Source: Candidatus Geothermocultor quzhuomuensis
GTDB lineage: Bacteria > Actinomycetota > Aquicultoria > Geothermocultorales > Geothermocultoraceae
DNA: 64,000 nt
Reading direction: 5' to 3'
Assembly (NCBI GenBank): GCA_015711795.1
Contig: JACVJC010000005.1
Span: 1 to 64,000, forward strand
Part shown: piece by piece, positions 49,839 to 59,207 of the stretch
Layout: each line of letters opens with the position of its first letter
How positions within the stretch are numbered: position 1 is the stretch's first letter
Program-made: the position numbers and the translations under genes
The notes under the pieces: generated by a model
Told to the model about the DNA's origin: nothing
Seen by the model: only the letters and a program-made list of their open reading frames with translations
Databases searched by the model: none

Positions 49839-50016
49839 AACCTCACCCCTTACTATTTTATTTCATCCTTGCCATATTTGCCAATAATTTCATTTTGCGA
49901 TTTTTAGGACTACTGGCCAAAGTCAGTGAAAAAATTTTTCTTGAAAAGAAAAGAGCTAAATGATATTATTGGCAACGCTTATGGTCTAGGAGAAGATTCT
50001 AAGCTAGGAGGTTGTA

Positions 50017-50208
50017 ATGGCAAGAAGATGTGAAATTTGTGGAAAGAGACCAATGAGCGGGAGTCAAGTTAGCCACTCCCATCGAGTGACTAAAAGAAAG
50101 TTTAATCCCAACATCATAAAAGTTAGAGTTCTCGTCAACGGTTCTCCTAAGAAGATAAATATCTGCACAAAATGCCTGAAAAGTGGAAAAGTAACTCGGG
50201 TAATATAA
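50017..50208 (+). CDS. rpmB: 50S ribosomal protein L28
   Basis: MARRCEICGKRPMSGSQVSHSHRVTKRKFNPN. Confidence 0.96.
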   Translation: MARRCEICGKRPMSGSQVSHSHRVTKRKFNPNIIKVRVLVNGSPKKINICTKCLKSGKVTRVI

Positions 50209-50219
50209 AAAAACTATGG

Positions 50220-50774
50220 TTACGGGTTAATAGTTAAAGAGTTAAGGGTTTCTCCTTTCTCTAAGCTAACTATTCTTACTCCTTCATCTTCAATTAAAGC
50301 AATTGAGGCAATCTCATCTCCTTTGGGTAAAGAAGGGCTTCCTGGATTTAAAAGAATCATCTTTCCTTCTTTTTTTAGCTCTCTTACGTGAGTATGTCCG
50401 GAGATAACTAAATTAACTTGATTTTTATTTCCCCATTTTAAAATCTTTTCTTGGCTTAATAAGTGTCCATGATGAACAAGAATGTTGTAGTTCTCCAAGA
50501 TTAAATGGAGGTAAGGACTTTCAATGGGATAATCAAGAGCTAGAGTGTCAACTTGGGAGTCACAATTTCCTTGAGCAAAAAAGATGGGAATTGAAGAATT
50601 GTTTAGCTCTTTCGCTAATTCTAAAGGATTATAGGTAGGCAAGATAGGATTGAAAGCTCCATGATATAAGATGTCGCCAGAGTGTAAAATCAACTGGCAT
50701 CCTTGAAAAAATTTTAAGGCTTTTCCCCAAGCTGCTACATCTCCGTGGGTATCGCTAATAACACCAATTTTCAT
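50220..50774 (-). CDS. YfcE/MJ0936-type metallophosphodiesterase
   Basis: GVISDTHGD, GNCDS, SGHTHVRELKKEGKMILLNPGSPSLPK. Confidence 0.93.
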   Translation of the reverse strand: MKIGVISDTHGDVAAWGKALKFFQGCQLILHSGDILYHGAFNPILPTYNPLELAKELNNSSIPIFFAQGNCDSQVDTLALDYPIESPYLHLILENYNILVHHGHLLSQEKILKWGNKNQVNLVISGHTHVRELKKEGKMILLNPGSPSLPKGDEIASIALIEDEGVRIVSLEKGETLNSLTINP

Positions 50775-50844
50775 TGTTTACTCCTACCTTTCATCTTAAT
50801 TTCCATAATTCAAATCAGGTGATACTGCTCACTACTTACTGTTT

Positions 50845-51642
50845 TTACATTACTATCTGGCATCTTCCCTTGCCAATCTGTCTAGCTTTCCTAATTTCTT
50901 TCTCTACATATTTCTTGGCTCTTTTAAAACTTTCAACCATGCTCAGCCCTTGAGCCAATCCAGCCGCTAAAGCTGAAGAAAAAGCGCATCCTGTTCCTCT
51001 TACTTCCTTACTCACTCTGGGTGAAGATAACTCAATAAATTTTTTTCCATTAAACAATAAATCAATTGCTTCTCCCTCAAAATGTCCCCCCTTTATTAAA
51101 ACATATGGGCTCCCCAACTTAATAAGCTCAATTGCAGCTTCTTTTGCTTCATCTAAGCTCTTAGGGTAAATTCCAGTTACTATTTCGACTTCTTTAAAAT
51201 TATAGGTAACCACATAAGATAAAGGTATAATTGATTTAATTAAAAACTCTTCACCCTCTTTTTCTAAGAGTCGAGTCCCATCTGAAGCAAAAATAACTGG
51301 ATCACAAACAATTTTCTCTAACTTATACCTAATAATGGCTTTGAGAATAACCTTTCCTACGCCCACAGAGCCAAGGAGACCAATTTTTAAAGCATTTACT
51401 TGGGTGATATCTTCAATTATAGTGTTAATTTGACTCTTTATTATCTGTGGAGAAACAACTTTAATTTGGTTAACCCTTTGGCTATTTTGAGATGTTAAAG
51501 CAGTTGCTACTACATAGGGAAAGACTCCAAAGTTTAAAAGAACTAAAGAATCTAAGAGAATCCCTGCTCCTCCACTTGGGTCAAGACCTCCAAAGACTAA
51601 AACTTTTTTAATTTCTTTTTCGTTTAAATAGTTAGAAACCAT
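50845..51642 (-). CDS. thiD: Hydroxymethylpyrimidine/phosphomethylpyrimidine kinase
   Basis: VFGGLDPSGGAGILLD, DPVIFASDGTRLL, GTGCAFSSALAAGLAQG. Confidence 0.93.
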   Translation of the reverse strand: MVSNYLNEKEIKKVLVFGGLDPSGGAGILLDSLVLLNFGVFPYVVATALTSQNSQRVNQIKVVSPQIIKSQINTIIEDITQVNALKIGLLGSVGVGKVILKAIIRYKLEKIVCDPVIFASDGTRLLEKEGEEFLIKSIIPLSYVVTYNFKEVEIVTGIYPKSLDEAKEAAIELIKLGSPYVLIKGGHFEGEAIDLLFNGKKFIELSSPRVSKEVRGTGCAFSSALAAGLAQGLSMVESFKRAKKYVEKEIRKARQIGKGRCQIVM

Positions 51643-51729
51643 TAAAATTTTACCAAAATTTGGGAAAATTTGCTCTTGATTTAGGCATTAATAAACTATT
51701 AACATTAATTTTAAAGGAAAACAAAAAAA

Positions 51730-52119
51730 ATGGAATGCCCTTACTGTGGCTTCAAATTTAGAGCTAAAAAGAGAGAAATCTGTATTAACTGCGGAAAACC
51801 CCTTCCTCAAAAAAAGCTCAGTCTCTTTTCATTAAAACCAATTGAAGAAGCTCCACCTATTAAACCAGCAACAAGAAAACACCGCCCTTTTAAAAAATGT
51901 CCCCTTTGTAGCTACGAAAATCCAGTTCACCAGCGCTTTTGTAAAAAGTGTAACTTTGACTTCACCGCGGCTGCTATGGAAGAAACGGAAAAAAAGAAAA
52001 AATTCCTTTTTACCCTTCTAGTTGGAGTTGGTGGTGGAGGAGCTTTACTTATTATCATCCTTTGGCTATTTTGGTTTTTTATTTCCTTTCTTTTCTTTAG
52101 TTCACCTTGGGTTAAATAA
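51730..52119 (+). CDS. Zinc-ribbon membrane protein (hypothetical)
   Basis: CPYCGFKF..CINCGKPL, CPLCSYENPVHQRFCKKCNFDF, C-terminal TM. Confidence 0.75.
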   Translation: MECPYCGFKFRAKKREICINCGKPLPQKKLSLFSLKPIEEAPPIKPATRKHRPFKKCPLCSYENPVHQRFCKKCNFDFTAAAMEETEKKKKFLFTLLVGVGGGGALLIIILWLFWFFISFLFFSSPWVK

Positions 52120-52121
52120 AG

Positions 52122-52649
52122 CTAATACTCAATTCCTTTTCTTGCCTTCATCCCTTTTCGATAATCATGTTTAATTTCTTTCATTTCTGTCACCAAATCA
52201 GCCATCTCAATTATCTTTTTAGGAGCATTGCGACCAGTTAAGATTAAATTAACATCTTTTGGTCGATTGTTAATTAACTTGATAACTTCTTCCATCTCAA
52301 TTAAACCTTTATCAAGAGCAAAATTGATTTCATCGAGAATTACTAAATGATACTCTCCGCTTAAAATTAAATCTTTAACTTTATCATAAGTTTTCCCAAT
52401 AACCCCCTTCTTTTTTAGCTTTATCCAATCTTCAACTATGTAATTAGGACCGCTTTGAATAATTTTCACATTATTAAAATGTTTTAAAGTCTTTATCTCT
52501 CCATATAAACCTTTTTTAAGAAATTGAATTAAGAGAACCTTCTTCTTCCAACCTAAAGCTCTAATTGCCTGTCCAATGGCCGCAGTCGTTTTCCCCTTGC
52601 CGTGACCAGTGAAGACTTGAACAATTGCTTTCTTCATTAAAAACCTCAT
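52122..52649 (-). CDS. cobO: Cob(I)yrinic acid a,c-diamide adenosyltransferase
   Basis: VFTGHGKGKTTAAIGQAIRALGWKKKVLLIQFLK, LVILDEINFAL. Confidence 0.94.
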   Translation of the reverse strand: MRFLMKKAIVQVFTGHGKGKTTAAIGQAIRALGWKKKVLLIQFLKKGLYGEIKTLKHFNNVKIIQSGPNYIVEDWIKLKKKGVIGKTYDKVKDLILSGEYHLVILDEINFALDKGLIEMEEVIKLINNRPKDVNLILTGRNAPKKIIEMADLVTEMKEIKHDYRKGMKARKGIEY

Positions 52650-52688
52650 TAAACAAGTTAACTTTATTTTGAAGTAAGGCTACCTAAA

Positions 52689-52958
52689 TTATGACCTAAA
52701 AAAACTTCTTGTTAAAAGTTCCAGCTCCCTGGAATTAGCTGTCACATTGTAAACAAAGAAATTGGCTTTACACTTTCTTCCACCATTTCTGGCTAAAATT
52801 TCCCTTAGTTCTTTCTGCAACTTACTGGCACGACCAATTTGAACTACTCTAGTAATCGAGGTTTCTTCTTTAGAGCCTAATAAGTAAACTCCTTCTTCAT
52901 TTGGTACCTTCTCTACTTCATCTGGTATTAATTTAATCCAGTTCTGCTGAAAAGTCAC
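52689..52958 (-). CDS. Small GIY-YIG-like protein
   Basis: VPNEEGVYLLGS...RVVQIGRASKLQKELREIL resembles a diverged GIY-YIG fold. Confidence 0.45.
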   Translation of the reverse strand: MTFQQNWIKLIPDEVEKVPNEEGVYLLGSKEETSITRVVQIGRASKLQKELREILARNGGRKCKANFFVYNVTANSRELELLTRSFFRS

Positions 52959-53264
52959 TCTTTCACCTCCTTTCTCATTTCTTTCCCTCCCCCATTGTTC
53001 TATATTTTGTATTGTTTAAAAATGATAACACATTATTTAGTATCAATCAAGTTTTTCTAACTAAATACGGAAAGAAATTTTTTATAAGTTCAATATATAG
53101 TAGTAAAGATTAAACATAAATCACCCATGGTAAAAATCCCAAACACTAAGCACGAAATATGAAATAAGCTGAAATTCCAATGCTTCAAATTATCAAACTC
53201 ATTAAAGTTTGGAATTGAGAATAATATTAGAATTGAAGTTCTACTTCTAGGTTATTAAATATTC

Positions 53265-54011
53265 CTAAACGAATAAGAAAACCATTAGGATAACAAGTTC
53301 AGCAATTTCTAAAATTGCACCTAGAACATCTCCTGTTAAGCCACCTATTCTTTGATAAACGAAATAAGCTAATAAAAAGAGAGGAGTAAGTGTTAAGGAG
53401 CAAAGCCATCCAACAAGAGTGGGAACTAAGAATAATAAAGGTAAAGTGAGAATGGTCGCAATAATTAATTCTTTTTTCCCGGTGGAAGAAATAATTATAA
53501 AGCCTAGACCTTCCTTCTTAGCTGGGGGGAAAACTAAGGAAAGGGGGACGATAAAAAAACGAGCAATAACAACCGATAACAACAGAGATAAGCCTAAAAC
53601 TTTAGGCTTAAGAGATAAAAGAAAAGCAAGTTTCCCTGCAAGGAGTAAAAAAATAGCCGTTGCTCCAAATGCTCCTATATGTGGGTCATCTAATATCTCT
53701 AGCGTCCTAGTTTTATCTTTAACAACGATAAAGGCATCGGCGGTATCAGCTAGTCCATCAAGATGAAACCCCCAAGAAAGAGTTTCCCAAACTAAAAGAA
53801 TTATGAAAGCTCGAACAGGTTGAGGTAATTCTAAAGTTAAAGAGGAGATAAGGAAAAGTATCCCACCAAAAGACCAGCCAACTAAAGGAAAAAAAGAAGA
53901 ACAACCCTTTACCTCACCCTTAATTTTTAAAGGAACGATTGAAAGAAATTGAAAAGCTCCGAAGATTTTTTTCATATTAACCTTTATTTTAACCTTAAAT
54001 GAATTCCACAA
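53265..54011 (-). CDS. cobS: Adenosylcobinamide-GDP ribazoletransferase
   Basis: FPLVGWSFGGIL, WGFHLDGLADTADAF, DPHIGAFGATAI, GGLTGDVLGA. Confidence 0.95.
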   Translation of the reverse strand: MWNSFKVKIKVNMKKIFGAFQFLSIVPLKIKGEVKGCSSFFPLVGWSFGGILFLISSLTLELPQPVRAFIILLVWETLSWGFHLDGLADTADAFIVVKDKTRTLEILDDPHIGAFGATAIFLLLAGKLAFLLSLKPKVLGLSLLLSVVIARFFIVPLSLVFPPAKKEGLGFIIISSTGKKELIIATILTLPLLFLVPTLVGWLCSLTLTPLFLLAYFVYQRIGGLTGDVLGAILEIAELVILMVFLFV

Positions 54012-54496
54012 ATAATCAAAAAAACCTGGTCAGAAAGGGAAGCTACCAATTGATTAATCCGCCCCAATGTATCTTGAAATTCTCTCCCTAAAGAAGTTTC
54101 TGGTACCAACCCCCACCCAACTTCATTGCTTACCATTATGGCAAGTTTAAAATTAACCTTAATTTTTTCGATTGCCTTTTTCACTTCCTTAAGGATTTTT
54201 TCTGGAGAAATCTTTTCCGTTAAGCGTCGAGAGACGTATAAGGTCAAACAGTCAAGACACAGTATTTCCCCTTGCTCTGGAATAAACTTCTCCAATGATC
54301 CATGGGTGGCTTCTACTGTTTCCCAATGAAAAGGGCGTTTAGCTTGATGTTTTTTAATTCTCTTCATCATCTCTTCGTCTATAGGAAGAGCAGTCGCAAC
54401 AAAAAGAGTATCTCCAGACTGCTCCAGAGCTAACTTTAAAGCAAAGTCACTTTTTCCACTTCTCACTCCCCCTGTAATAAAAATTATTTCTCCCAT
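53984..54496 (-). CDS. cobU: Adenosylcobinamide kinase/guanylyltransferase
   Basis: FITGGVRSGKSDFAL, CLDCLTLYVSR, VSNEVGWGLVPETSLGREFQDTLGRINQ. Confidence 0.95.
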   Translation of the reverse strand: MGEIIFITGGVRSGKSDFALKLALEQSGDTLFVATALPIDEEMMKRIKKHQAKRPFHWETVEATHGSLEKFIPEQGEILCLDCLTLYVSRRLTEKISPEKILKEVKKAIEKIKVNFKLAIMVSNEVGWGLVPETSLGREFQDTLGRINQLVASLSDQVFLIICGIHLRLK

Positions 54497-55695
54497 TTCC
54501 TTAATTTCTCAACCATCTCTTCAATCTTTGAAAAATAACTTATGCCTGGCAAATTAGAGATAATTTCCTTAGCTCTTCCGGTGAAATCTCGTTTTTCTAT
54601 CCCTTCGATTACCCAAACTAGTTTACCCATTTTAACTGCTTCTTTAATTGCTTCAAGATTTTTAATATTACCAAAACCCAAAGGAACATCAGTAAAAATG
54701 ACTAAATCAGCTTGTTCCATCAATCTTAAATTTTCTTCAAAGACCTCTTTGGTAATGGCAGTAAAAGGAGCTTCCACAGCCATAGAGAGACCAAGTTCTC
54801 TCCCTGTTACTTCATCGGTATCAAGGGCATTTATGGCACCAACTGAAACTTGAAAACCTAAATCAACCAATTTTCTTATTAAAAAAGAACCTGTCCCGCC
54901 TCCGCAAACAACATGAATTTTTGCTTTTTCTTCACCAGTATAGCGAGGCGAAAAGGTGAGAAAAATTCGACCAGCATGGCGATGAACGAAAGTTTTAACT
55001 CCATAAATAACTTCTACCTTTTTAGAGTTTAAAACATCTTCAGCCTGACCAAAAGAGACCAATCTTCCTTCTGAAAGTAATAAAAGTTTCCCAAAGTATA
55101 AAAGAGCTAAATTTAAGTCATGGATAACGCAAAAAATTGTTACCCCTTCTTGATTAACTTGTTTTAACAATTGAAATAATTTTAGCTGGTGAGAAATGTC
55201 AAGATGGGAAGCCGGCTCATCAAGAAGTAAAAGCTCGGGTTGTTGAGCTAAAGCTTGAGCTAAGACTACCATTTGTTTTTCCCCTCCAGAAAGTTGAGGA
55301 AAAAGTCGCTTTTCTAAATGACTAATTTCCAATTTATCAAGTAAATTTGACAAATTAAAAATAAGATCCCTTCCACCCCTTCGTGAATACCTGCCCATTT
55401 TCACCACTTCGCCAACGGTGAAAGAAAAGTCAAGATTAAAATTTTGAGGAACCAGAGCGATTTCCTGGGCTAAATTCTTTCGGGTATAGCTTTTAACTGG
55501 TTTTCCTTTAAATAACACATTACCCTTCTCAGGAATAAGTATCCCATCAATTATTTTTAAAAGGGTGCTTTTCCCACTGCCATTAGGTCCAACCACCCCA
55601 ATAAAATCTCCTTTATTAAAAGAAAAAGAAATATCCCTTAAAGCAGGAACTCCATTATAAGAAAAGCTCACTTCTTCGAGTTTAATAACTTCCAC
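54484..55695 (-). CDS. FecE/BtuD-type ABC ATP-binding protein with an extra C-terminal domain
   Basis: GPNGSGKSTLLKIIDG, QLSGGEKQMVVLAQALAQQPELLLLDEPASHLD, then ~150 aa VVCGGGTGSFLIRKLVDLGF...; probable GTG start. Confidence 0.9.
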   Translation of the reverse strand: MEVIKLEEVSFSYNGVPALRDISFSFNKGDFIGVVGPNGSGKSTLLKIIDGILIPEKGNVLFKGKPVKSYTRKNLAQEIALVPQNFNLDFSFTVGEVVKMGRYSRRGGRDLIFNLSNLLDKLEISHLEKRLFPQLSGGEKQMVVLAQALAQQPELLLLDEPASHLDISHQLKLFQLLKQVNQEGVTIFCVIHDLNLALLYFGKLLLLSEGRLVSFGQAEDVLNSKKVEVIYGVKTFVHRHAGRIFLTFSPRYTGEEKAKIHVVCGGGTGSFLIRKLVDLGFQVSVGAINALDTDEVTGRELGLSMAVEAPFTAITKEVFEENLRLMEQADLVIFTDVPLGFGNIKNLEAIKEAVKMGKLVWVIEGIEKRDFTGRAKEIISNLPGISYFSKIEEMVEKLRKWEK

Positions 55696-56689
55696 TAAAA
55701 CTCCTCTTTTTTCGAAGAAGATAAAGAAAGAAAGGTGCACCAAAAAAACTGGTAACGACACCAACAGGCATTTCAGAAGGAGCAAAAATTACTCGAGCAC
55801 ATAAATCAGAAAGTCCCATTACTGAAGCACCTAGAAAAATAGATAAAATAAAAACCTTTCGATGGTCGGGCCCAAGAATCAAACGAGAAATATGAGGAAC
55901 GACAAGACCAATGAAACCAATGATGCCAGCAGCAGCCACTGCAACAGCTGTTAAAGAAGAAGCAATAAAAAAAAGGATTTTCTTAACTTTTTCCACTTCG
56001 ACACCGAGTTCGAGTGCTCTTTCTTCCCCCTGTAAAAAAATGTTAAGTTCATCCACGAAAAAGAAAGAAGCAAAAAGTAAAGGAAAGGCAAAAAGAGAAA
56101 GCTTAACATCGGCCCAACTTCGACCTGAAAAGCTTCCCATTAGCCAAAAAACGAGAGCATGTAAATCTTTGCCCGCTTTCACCATTAAAACTGCGATTAA
56201 AGAGGAGAAAAAAGCAGAAACAGCCACGCCACCAAGCAATAAAAGATAAATATTTACTATCCCTTTCCTTCTCGCTAAAAAGTAAACAAAAATTAAAGTA
56301 AAAAAACCACCGATGAATGCAAAAAAAGAAAGCCAAGGGATAGGTGGGAGGTGGAAGAAAAAGGCAAAAGTTGCCCCAAGAGCAGCACCAGAAGAAACTC
56401 CAGTTACATAAGGGTCAGCTAGAGGATTGAGAAAAAGTCCCTGGAGAATGGCACCAGCTAGGGAAAGAGAAGCTCCTATTAAGAAAGCTAGCAACACCCG
56501 AGGTAACCTTATTTGCCAAAAAATTGTGCTGGCAGCGGTTGATGTTGATGGTCCTTTTAATAAAGCTTTTTTCATTTCCCTAAGTGATAAAGGAGAAGGT
56601 CCTAATAAAATTGAGACTGAGAAAGATAAGAAGAAGAAAAGTAAGATTGAGATAATAAAGATAACTTTAAGCCTTGACTCGCTGCTCAT
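55682..56689 (-). CDS. FecCD/BtuC-family ABC permease
   Basis: RLPRVLLAFLIGASLSLAGAILQGLFLNPLADPYVTGVSSGAALGA. Confidence 0.94.
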   Translation of the reverse strand: MSSESRLKVIFIISILLFFFLSFSVSILLGPSPLSLREMKKALLKGPSTSTAASTIFWQIRLPRVLLAFLIGASLSLAGAILQGLFLNPLADPYVTGVSSGAALGATFAFFFHLPPIPWLSFFAFIGGFFTLIFVYFLARRKGIVNIYLLLLGGVAVSAFFSSLIAVLMVKAGKDLHALVFWLMGSFSGRSWADVKLSLFAFPLLFASFFFVDELNIFLQGEERALELGVEVEKVKKILFFIASSLTAVAVAAAGIIGFIGLVVPHISRLILGPDHRKVFILSIFLGASVMGLSDLCARVIFAPSEMPVGVVTSFFGAPFFLYLLRKKRSFSGSY

Positions 56690-57734
56690 TTTTTCTAGCC
56701 ACACCAGCTTTCTCAAAAGTAGCCATTTCATTTAAGATTTTGAGAGAAGCCTCAATTATGGGAAAAGCTAAAACTGCTCCCGTCCCTTCACCCAAGCACA
56801 TGTCAAGATGAATAAAAGGCTTCAAGCCCAATTTAGCTAAAACTATCCGATGACCTGGCTCTTGTGAAAGATGAGAAGGCAAAAGATAATCTTTAACTAG
56901 GGGACAAAGTTTATAAGCAAGTAAAGCAGCAGCACTAGAAATAAATCCATCAATCACAACAGGTACTTGCATTAAAGCGCCACCTAATATCACACCAGTT
57001 AAAGCACCAATCTCAAGCCCGCCAACTTTAGCTAAAGCTTCTATTGGTTTGTAAGGTGATGGCTGATTTAAAGCTAATGCTTTCTCAATTACTTTTACTT
57101 TTTGTTCAAATCTTTCATGACTAATACCAGTCCCCTTTCCTGTAACCAAGTGAGGAGAAAATCCAGTTAAAGCGGAAATTAAAGCACTTGAAGCAGTGGT
57201 ATTGGCAATTCCCATATCACCGGTGGCGATGATGCCGGCTCCTTCCCTTACTTCCCGTTGAGCAAGCTCCATTCCAATCTCTATGGCTTTTTCAGCTTCC
57301 TGGCGACTCATTGCAGGTCCTTTGGTAAAATTAGCTGTTCCATTCCTTATTTTCTTAGATAAAATAAAAGGATGACTAACCTCTCCTTTTACCCCAACAT
57401 CTACTACCACCACTTCAGCCCCGAGATATTTTGAGAGAACATTAATGGCTGCTCCACCTTGGGCAAAATTAAGAAGCATTTGAGCTGTAACATCTTGGGG
57501 ATATGCACTCACCCCTTCTTCAACAACACCGTGGTCTGCAGCACAAAGAATTACGACTTTTCTCCCAAGCTCAGACGGTATCTTCCTTTTAATGCCACAT
57601 ATTTTTATTGAAATTTCCTCTAAATAACCTAAGCTTTTAGTTGGCTTAGTCAAGCTATCCTGCCGAAGGCGAGCCAGTTTCATTTTCTCGGTATCTAATG
57701 GTTTTATCTTCTTTAATATCTTTTTCAAACTCAC
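56667..57734 (-). CDS. cobT: Nicotinate-nucleotide-dimethylbenzimidazole phosphoribosyltransferase
   Basis: AADHGVVEEGVSAYPQDVTAQMLLNFAQGGAAINVL, GDMGIANTTASSALISAL. Confidence 0.96.
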   Translation of the reverse strand: MSLKKILKKIKPLDTEKMKLARLRQDSLTKPTKSLGYLEEISIKICGIKRKIPSELGRKVVILCAADHGVVEEGVSAYPQDVTAQMLLNFAQGGAAINVLSKYLGAEVVVVDVGVKGEVSHPFILSKKIRNGTANFTKGPAMSRQEAEKAIEIGMELAQREVREGAGIIATGDMGIANTTASSALISALTGFSPHLVTGKGTGISHERFEQKVKVIEKALALNQPSPYKPIEALAKVGGLEIGALTGVILGGALMQVPVVIDGFISSAAALLAYKLCPLVKDYLLPSHLSQEPGHRIVLAKLGLKPFIHLDMCLGEGTGAVLAFPIIEASLKILNEMATFEKAGVARKNEQRVKA

Positions 57735-57802
57735 CTTATTCCTTCTTTTTTAAATTATTTAATTGAGAAAGCAAAGGGATAAAGATTATTTTTAATCCTA
57801 AA

Positions 57803-58762
57803 TTACTTAAACGCTTCAGGATGAATAGCCTTAGCGACCTCTATCAATCCTTGAGCTAATCTAGGCCCCGGTCTTGTAACTAGATTATCATCGACTACAT
57901 AAACCTTACCTTTTTTAACTGCCTTAAGATTTGCGTAACCAGGTCGCTTGGTTAACTCTGCTGGATTGCCCATACTCATTTTTACTGCGATGTAAACATC
58001 GGGATCCTCTTTAACTAGTTGTTCTTCGCTAAACTGAGGGAAACCTTTTCCAGCTAAAGCTCCAACATTTATACCTCCAGCCAGATTAATCATTTCATCA
58101 ATAAATGTATCAGATCCAGCAGTCATTAAAGGCTGACTGTATATTTCAAAGAACACCTTAACCTTAGGTAAACTTTTGGTTCTTTTCTCAACTGCCTTCT
58201 TTTGACTCTGAATCTTTTTAATTAATGTTTTCGCTTCTTTCTCAACTTTTAAAATCTTCCCTAGCTCTTCGAGGTCAAGAAAGAGCTGAGAAAAATTTTT
58301 AGGATCAATAACAAAAACTTGAGTTCCTAACTTTTTTAGCTTCTCAACTATTCCTTCTTGAATGCCACCAGCAGCTAAAATTAAGTCTGGTTTTAAGGCT
58401 GCAATTTTCTCGACATTGGGAGTGGCAAAGTCTCCAATCTTTTCAATTTTCTTTGCCTCTTCTGGATAATCACAAAAAGTAGTAACCCCTATTAGCTTTT
58501 CTTCAGCCTTTAAAGCAAAAATTATTTCAGTGTTAGCTGGGGCTAAAGAAATAATTTTTTGCGGTTCAGAGCTAATTATAACCTTGTTTCCCAAATCATC
58601 AATGAAAGTCATTGGATAGCTAGCTACTTTTCCTTGTTTAGCTGTTTTAAGCGCTTGCTTTATTTTAGGTTGGCAGCCAAAAGAAAAAGTTAAAATTGAA
58701 ATGACTATCAAGAAAAAAATGACCAAAATTTTTCTCATTTTCCTTAAAATAATTTTTATCAT
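57803..58762 (-). CDS. BtuF-like ABC substrate-binding lipoprotein
   Basis: Lipobox FSFGC; KIISLAPANTEIIFALKAEEKLIGVTTFCDYPEEAKKIEKIGDF. Confidence 0.9.
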   Translation of the reverse strand: MIKIILRKMRKILVIFFLIVISILTFSFGCQPKIKQALKTAKQGKVASYPMTFIDDLGNKVIISSEPQKIISLAPANTEIIFALKAEEKLIGVTTFCDYPEEAKKIEKIGDFATPNVEKIAALKPDLILAAGGIQEGIVEKLKKLGTQVFVIDPKNFSQLFLDLEELGKILKVEKEAKTLIKKIQSQKKAVEKRTKSLPKVKVFFEIYSQPLMTAGSDTFIDEMINLAGGINVGALAGKGFPQFSEEQLVKEDPDVYIAVKMSMGNPAELTKRPGYANLKAVKKGKVYVVDDNLVTRPGPRLAQGLIEVAKAIHPEAFK

Positions 58763-58854
58763 TTAAACCATCCCTTCCCTTTTTAACTAAGAAATTTAAG
58801 AAATCAGGAATTTAAGTCCAATCTTAAAATCGGGCATTCAAGAAGAAAAATTGC

Positions 58855-58887
58855 AAGAAAAAAATCTCCAAGTTTTTCTTGGAGATT
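58855..58887 (-). terminator. Intrinsic terminator between riboswitch and btuF-like gene
   Basis: AATCTCCAAG-AAAAA-CTTGGAGATT followed by a T-run on the minus strand. Confidence 0.8.
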
Positions 58888-58942
58888 ATTAACTGGTCTC
58901 ATTTATCATCCTGACCACCTCACTCCTCGAAGGCACTAGGTT

Positions 58943-59149
58943 TCTTTCAGGCAGGTCTCCTGGCTTCCCTGTTGTCCTAATTCGCCTTCCCACCTTAACA
59001 TTCAAGGCAGTGACTTTAGAGCCTATGGCTCTTATTGGGACTTTTACATTCTCAATCGAGAATGTCAGGGTTACAGTGGCGGGTCCGCGCCGGACTCCTC
59101 CCGCTCAAGAGCAAGGAGCCACCGGTCTTCCCTTTATAAACCTGAAAGA
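58943..59149 (-). promoter_or_regulatory. Cobalamin (AdoCbl) riboswitch
   Basis: P1 TCTTTCAGG/CCTGAAAGA; GCCACTGTAACCCTGACATTC core; AGCCAGGAGACCTGCCTG B12 box; upstream of B12 transport and salvage genes. Confidence 0.93.
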
Positions 59150-59207
59150 TTTAAAAATTAAGCAAATTTTAACAAAAATTAAAATTTAATTCAAACAACG
59201 ATACTAT

